This document shows positions 58,978 to 64,000 of a stretch of 64,000 bases of DNA, piece after piece (position 1 is the stretch's first letter; each line of letters starts with the position of its first letter). The stretch comes from Alentia gelatinosa. Taxonomy: Eukaryota > Annelida > Polychaeta > Phyllodocida > Polynoidae. Location: the NCBI GenBank assembly GCA_950022655.1, contig OX465589.1, positions 30,233,970 through 30,297,969 on the forward strand. Direction: 5' to 3'. Under the pieces are notes generated by a model that did not search any database, was not told the origin of the DNA, and saw nothing but the letters and a program-made list of their open reading frames with translations. A program made the position numbers and the translations under genes.

Positions 58978-61525
58978 TTGCATCATGAGCTATATCGGGG
59001 TGTATCGGGACCATGGCACCTTTTTCATGCACCCTCCCAATAAGTTACGACGCGCACTGACGCGCACCGACGCGAACCGATACGCTACGATATGCCTTCC
59101 GACGTGCTACGATATGGTAATTTTGTATCGGCTCTCGTCGGCTCGTGTCGGCGTTGGTGGGTGCAGGGTCTTAGGGTTAGAGTTAGGTTTAGGGTTAGGG
59201 TTGGGGTTGAACTTAAAACGCCATTCTAACAGTATCCTGCAATACAGGTACAGGTACCGGTACAAAAATATTAAGTTCTCTGATGCATTGTAGTTTTGAA
59301 ATAAATTGTTTACTAAGCTGTACATCTAGATTTTGAGAATAATCAAAATTAAGGTTAGCGATACACACACCACATGTGTCATTTCCTAGCAACTTTAACT
59401 AAATATCCAAGCACAGTCTACCTGAGTCGAGGGCAGACACTGCAGAATGGACACTCAAAACTCGCTCACATTTTCAGCAAAATTTGAAGCTAAGGTAATA
59501 TAAATAGTAATAATACTTACAAAATATTCTACTTCATGTATATCCATTTTTGCATCTATTAAATACTCAAGTTCAGTACTGGAAAAAAATGGGTCAAATT
59601 TGTTGTGGGTCGAGTTCCATTTACGGGTCGAGTTTGTTGTGGGTCAAGTTTTTTATTGATCTATTTCGTTGAGGGTCGAGTTTTCGAGTATGCATGAGTG
59701 ACTCTAATTGGTTAAGGGTTAGGGTTAGGGTTAGGGCTAGGGTTAGGGTTAGGGTTAGGGTTAGGATAGGGTTTGGGTTAGGGTTTGGGTTAAGTACAGG
59801 GATAGGAATAGGGATAGGGTTAAGGAGAGGGTTAGTGATAGGGATAGGGATAGTGTTAGGGTTAGGGTTGGTGTTGAACTTAAAACGCCCTTCTAACAGT
59901 ATCCTGCAATACAGGGTTAGGGTTAGGGATAGGGTAAGGGTTAGGGTTGGGATAGGGATAGGTCCAGGGTTAGGGTTAGGATAGGGTTAGGGTTAGGGCT
60001 AGGAATTTGTTGTGGGTCGAGTTCCATTTACGGGTCAAGTTTGTTGTGGGTCAAGTTTTTTATTGATCGATTTCGTTGCGGGTCGAGTTTTTGCGTTGGC
60101 TCGTGTCTGCGTTGGTGGGTGCAGGGTCTTAGGGTTAGAGTTAGGTTTAGGGTTAGGGTTGGGGTTGAACTTAAAACGCCATTCTAACAGTACCCTGCAA
60201 TACAGGTACAGGTACCGGTACAAAAATATTAAGTTCTCTGATGCATTGTAGTTTTGAAACGAATTGTTTACTAAGCTGTACATCTAGATTTTGAGAATAA
60301 TCAAAATTAATGTTAGCGATACACACACCACATGTGTCATTTCCTAGCAACTTTAACTAAATATCCAAGCACAGTCTACCTGAGTCGAGGGCAGACACTG
60401 CAGAATGGACACTCAAAACTCGCTCACATTTTCAGCAAAATTTGAAGCTAAGGTAATATAAATAGTAATAATACTTTCAAAATATTCTACTTCATGTATA
60501 TCCATTTTTGCATTTATTAAATACTCAAGTTCAGTACTGGAAAAAAATGGGCCGAATTTGTTGTGGGTCGAGTTCCATTTACGGGTCGAGTTTGTTGTGG
60601 GTCGAGTTTTTTATTGATCGATTTCGTTGCGGGTCGAGTTTTTGAGTATTCATGAGTGACTCTAATTGGTTAAGGGTTAGGGTTAGGGTTAGGGTTAGGA
60701 TAGGGTAAGGGTTAGGGTTAGGGTTATGTACAGGGATAGGAATAGGGATAGGGTTAGGGAGAGGTTTAGTGATAGGGATAGGGATAGTGTTAGGGTTAGG
60801 GTTGGTGTTGAACTTAAAACGCCCTTCTAACAGTATCCTGCAATACAGGGTTAGGGTTAGGGATAGGGTAAAGGTTAGGGTTGGGATAGGGATAGGTCCA
60901 GGGTTAGGGTTAGGATAGGGTTAGGGTTAGGGCTAGGAATTCGTTGTGGGTCGAGTTCCATTTACGGGTCGAGTTTGTTGTGTGTCGAGTTTTTATTGAT
61001 CGATTTCGTTGCGGATCGAGTTTTCGAGTATTCATGAGTGACTCTAATTGCTTAAGGGTTAGGGTTAGGGTTAGGGTTAGGATAGGGTAAGGGTTAGGGT
61101 TAGGGTTAAGTACAGGGATAGGAATAGGGATAGGGTTAGGGAGAGGGTTAGTGATAGGGATAGGGATAGTGTTAGGGTTAGGGTTGGTGTTGAACTTAAA
61201 ACGCCCTTCTAACAGTATCCTGCAATACAGGATTAGGGTTAGGGATAGGGTAAGAGTTAGGGTTGGGATCGGGATAGGTTCAGGGTTAGGGTTAGGATAG
61301 GGTTAGGGATAGGGCTAGGGATAGGGTTAGGGATAGAGTTAGGGATGCGGATAGGGTTAGGGCTAGGGCTAGGGTTAGGGTTAGATGGGGTGTCCACCAA
61401 GCTCCCGACGCGAACTGACGCGCCCCCATATTGCCCTTCCGATACAAAATCCATATCGTAACAAAATCGTAGAGCTTATCGGGGCAGTTGGTAAGTTTTC
61501 TACGATAACACTACTGACGCGGCTC
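57164..61525 (+). repeat. Right copy of long-range segmental duplication (offset 44,273 bp)
   Basis: Partner of the segment at 12891-17252. It keeps the four private markers (58607, 58834, 59038, 60104) but has gained its own changes, such as TCTACAATAACG near 58649, AAGGTATCAAAACG near 58845 and GGTTATGTACAGG near 60721, so the pair is not an exact assembly duplicate. To the left, the offset breaks in the D of the unit at 56148, which is 17 bp shorter. Confidence 0.85.
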
Positions 61526-61826
61526 AATGCGCACGGACGCGAACTGATGCAAAACCTGTATCGCAGTGTGTAGATGACCCTTTTAACGGGAAATCATATG
61601 AAATAATCGATAGAAAATTATGAAATTTTCAGAATCTGTAGAATCTATAATGCTAAAACGGCTCTGCAAAAATTGTGAAATTTGATAGTGGATAAGGTCT
61701 CAAAACGATCATTTTATACTTTAACTGAGGTATCATATAATATTGTTTTGTATCTACAGATAAAATATCAATCTTAAATATGCATTATTTCTGGAATTAT
61801 AATAGAAATATGGTTAATTACACTGG
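58978..61826 (+). repeat. Satellite unit 30, class L2, type II head
   Basis: 2849 bp; C 59590, junction 60091, GGGCCG-form C 60549, C' near 60950, E about 61385. CAATAAG at 59038 and TGTCTGCG at 60104 match the unit at 14705. E carries the AGATGGGG allele and CCCTTCCGATAC, unlike that unit, so the long-range copy ends within D'/E. GGGTTTGGGTTAGGG near 59768 is private. Confidence 0.95.
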
Positions 61827-63341
61827 TTGCATCATGAGTTATATGGGGTGTATCGGGACCATGGCACCTTTTTCATGCACCCTCCCAATACGTTACGATA
61901 CGCACTGACGCGCACCGACGCGAACCTATACGCTACGATATGCCTTCCGACATGCTACGATATGGTAATTTTGTATCGGCTCACGTCGGCTCGTGTCGGC
62001 GTTGGTGGGTGCAGGGTCTTAGGGTTAGAGTTAGGTTTAGGGTTAGGGTTGGGGTTGAACTTAAAACGCCATTCTAACAGTATCCTGCAATACAGGTACA
62101 GGTACCGGTACAAAAATATTAAGTTCTCTGATGCATTGTAGTTTTGAAATGAATTGTTTACTAAGCTGTACATCTAGATTTTGAGAATAATCAAAATTAA
62201 TGTTAGCGATACACACACCACATGTGTCATTTCCTAGCAACTTTAACTAAATATCCAAGCACAGTCTACCTGAGTTGAGGGCAGACACTGCAGAATGGAC
62301 ACTCAAAACTCGCTCACATTTTCAGCAAAATTTGAAGCTAAGGTAATATAAATAGTAATAATACTTCCAAAATATTCTACTTCATGTATATCCATTTTTG
62401 CATCTATTAAATACTCAAGTTCAGTACTGAAAAAAATGGGTCGAAATCGATGTGGGTCGAGTTCCATTTACGGGTCGAGTTTGTTGTGTGTCGAGTTTTT
62501 TATTGATCGATTTTGTTGCGGGTCGAGCTTTCGAGTATTCATGAGTGACTAATTGGTTAAGGGTTAGGGTTAGGGTTAGGGTTAAGGTTAGGGTTAGGAT
62601 AGGGTAAGGGTTAGGGTAAGGGTTAAGTACAGGGATAGGAATAGGGATAGGGTTAGGGAGAGGGTTAGTGATAGGGATAGGGATAGTGTTAGGGTTAGGG
62701 TTGGTGTTGAACTTAAAACGCCCTTCTAACAGTATCCTGCAATACAGGGTTAGGGTTAGGGATAGGGTAAGGGTTAGGGTTGGGATAGGGATAGGGTCAG
62801 GGTTAGGGTTAGGATAGGGTTAGGGATAAGGCTAGGGATAGGGTTAGGGATAGAGTTAGGGATGGGGATAGGGTTAGGGTTAGGGCTAGGGTTAGGGTTA
62901 GAGGGGGTGTCCACCAAGGTCCCGATGCGAACTGACGCGCCCCCATATTGCCCTTCCGATACAAAATCCATATTGTAACGAAATCGTAGAGCTTATCGGG
63001 GCAGTTGGTAAGTTTTCTACGATAACGCTACTGACGCGGCTCAATGCGCACCAACGCGAACTGATGCAAAACCTGTATCGCAGTGTATAGATGACTCTTT
63101 TAACGGGAAATCATATGAATAATCGATCGAAAATTATGAAATTTTGAGAATCTGTAGGATCTTTAATGCTAAAACGGCTCTGCAAAAATTGTGAAATTTG
63201 ATAGTAGATAAGGTCTCAAAACGATCATATTATACTTTAACTGAGGTATCATATAATATTGTTTGTATCTACAGATAAAATATCAATCTTAAATATGCAT
63301 TATTTCTGGAACTATAAAGGAAATATGGTTAATTACACTGG
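61827..63341 (+). repeat. Satellite unit 31, class S, type I head
   Basis: 1515 bp; alpha C 62438, E near 62900. Private changes: CTGAGTTGAGGGC near 62270 (CpG to TpG), GTCGAGCTTTCGAG near 62521, CACCAAGGTCCCG near 62913, and ATATGAATAATCGATCG near 63113 in F. CCCGATGCGAAC and CTGTAGGATC are shared with the unit at 46305. Confidence 0.95.
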
Positions 63342-64000
63342 TTGCATCATGAGCTATATCGGGGTGTATCGGGACCATGGCACCTTTTTCATGCACCCTC
63401 CCAATACGTTACGACGCGCACTGACGCGCACCGACGCGAACCGATACGCTACGATATGCCTTCCGACGTGCTACGATATGGTAATTTTGTATCGGCTCTC
63501 ATCGGCTCGTGTCGGCGTTGGTGGGTGCAGGGTCTTAGGGTTAGAGTTAGGTTTAGGGTTAGGGTTTGGGTTGAACTTAAAACGCCATTCTAACAGTATC
63601 CTGCAATACAGGTACAGGTACCGGTACAAAAATATTAAGTTCTCTGATGCATTGTAGTTTTGAAATGAATTGTTTACTAAGCTGTACATCTAGATTTTGA
63701 GAATAATCAAAATTAAGGTTAGCGATACACACACCACATGTGACATTTCCTAGCAACTTTAACTAAATATCCAAGCACAGTCTACCTGAGTCGAGGGCAG
63801 ACACTTCAGAATGGACACTCAAAACTCGCTCACATTTTCAGCAAAATTTGAAGCTAAGGTAATATAAATAGTAATAATACTTCCAAAATATTCTACTTCA
63901 TGTATATCCATTTTTGCATCTATTAAATACTCAAGTTCAGTACTGGAAAAAAAATGGGTCGAATTTGTTGTGGGTCGAGTTCCATTTACGGGTCGAGTTT
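63342..64000 (+). repeat. Satellite unit 32, partial, type II head
   Basis: The first 659 bp of a unit (A, short tract, B and the start of C at 63957), cut by the window end, so its class is unknown. GCTCTCATCGG and GGGTTTGGGTTGAAC match the unit at 47822, but ATTAAGGTTAGCG and the beta C differ from it. The A run before C has eight A's instead of seven. Confidence 0.93.

Larger units (their letters stand above)
1..64000 (+). repeat. Telomere-repeat-containing satellite array (whole window)
   Basis: The landmark TTGCATCATGAG recurs 32 times in direct orientation at spacings of 1515-1532, 1888-1940, 2453 or 2830-2849 bp, and the sequence between landmarks aligns block for block. No stretch falls outside the family and no unit is inverted. 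Each unit carries two to five tracts of TTAGGG-like repeats, G-rich strand always on +. Neither end of the array is in the window. Interstitial telomeric satellites of this kind are known from subtelomeres and pericentromeres; which applies here is inference. The taxon is unresolved beyond a TTAGGG-telomere eukaryote. Confidence 0.97.

Noticed and set aside
12891..61525. The 44-kb-distant copies as a simple assembly duplication
   Set aside because: The copies have accumulated different changes (for example 58649, 58845 and 60721) and different flanks, so they look like genuinely separate loci, although reads would be needed to prove it.
1..64000. CRISPR array, because of regularly spaced repeats
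   Set aside because: Period is 1.5-2.8 kb, the intervening sequence is itself repeated, and the DNA carries eukaryotic telomere repeats; no 20-50 bp repeat with unique spacers is present.
1..64000. Terminal telomere
   Set aside because: Pure TTAGGG runs reach only about six repeats and are always followed by fixed variants and unique blocks; the true chromosome end is not in the window.
1..64000. rDNA intergenic spacer or transposon array
   Set aside because: No rRNA gene, tRNA, reverse transcriptase, transposase, terminal repeats or target-site duplications were seen in any unit.

Overview
This window is one uninterrupted tandem satellite array. No protein gene, rRNA, tRNA, transposon or CRISPR array can be supported anywhere in it. 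Every stretch belongs to one repeat family whose unit mixes non-telomeric sequence with long tracts of TTAGGG and its variants (GGGATA, GGGCTA, GGTTAGA and others). The G-rich strand is always the + strand. The DNA looks eukaryotic, from a lineage with the TTAGGG telomere repeat (animals, many fungi, kinetoplastids and others); the species cannot be named from the sequence. The likeliest location is a subtelomeric or interstitial heterochromatic array. If it is subtelomeric in the usual orientation, the chromosome end lies to the right. The sites that differ between copies are very often CpG versus TpG/CpA, which suggests a genome with CpG methylation.

The unit, phased arbitrarily at a TTGCATCATGAG landmark, has this order: A (about 185 bp, GACGCG-rich head), a short telomere-like tract with a 43-bp tag, B (about 325 bp, AT-rich), C (about 120 bp, a minisatellite of GGGTCGAGTT boxes), D (about 265-340 bp, telomere-variant tract carrying the same tag), E (about 185 bp, GACGCG-rich) and F (about 255 bp, AT-rich). 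Four length classes arise by adding modules: S (1515-1532 bp, one C-D), M (1888-1940 bp, two C-D), L1 (2453 bp, an S unit with an extra partial unit spliced in) and L2 (2830-2849 bp, an M unit with the same insertion). The window holds 31 complete units (11 M, 10 S, 3 L1, 7 L2) and a partial unit at the right end. All ten L units share one identical non-homologous-looking junction, so that rearrangement probably happened once and then spread.

Layout: 14-5742 is three M units. 5743-11857 is four S units, containing a 2 x 3058-bp dimeric higher-order repeat. 11858-17552 is two L2 units. 17553-25121 is four M units (about 1889 bp each). 25122-32480 is three L1 units (2453 bp each). 32481-41945 is a 2 x 4.73-kb L2+M higher-order repeat. 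41946-51598 mixes S, L2, S, M, M. 51599-56147 is three S units. 56148-61826 is two L2 units that copy the 11.9-17.5 kb pair at a constant 44,273-bp offset. 61827-64000 is one S unit and one partial unit.

The many 60-130 codon ORFs are by-products of the repeat. Their products are translated TTAGGG (LGLGLG, RVRVRV, PNPNPN), they overlap on both strands, and they recur only because the DNA recurs. The interest here is how a telomere-derived satellite is built and homogenised.
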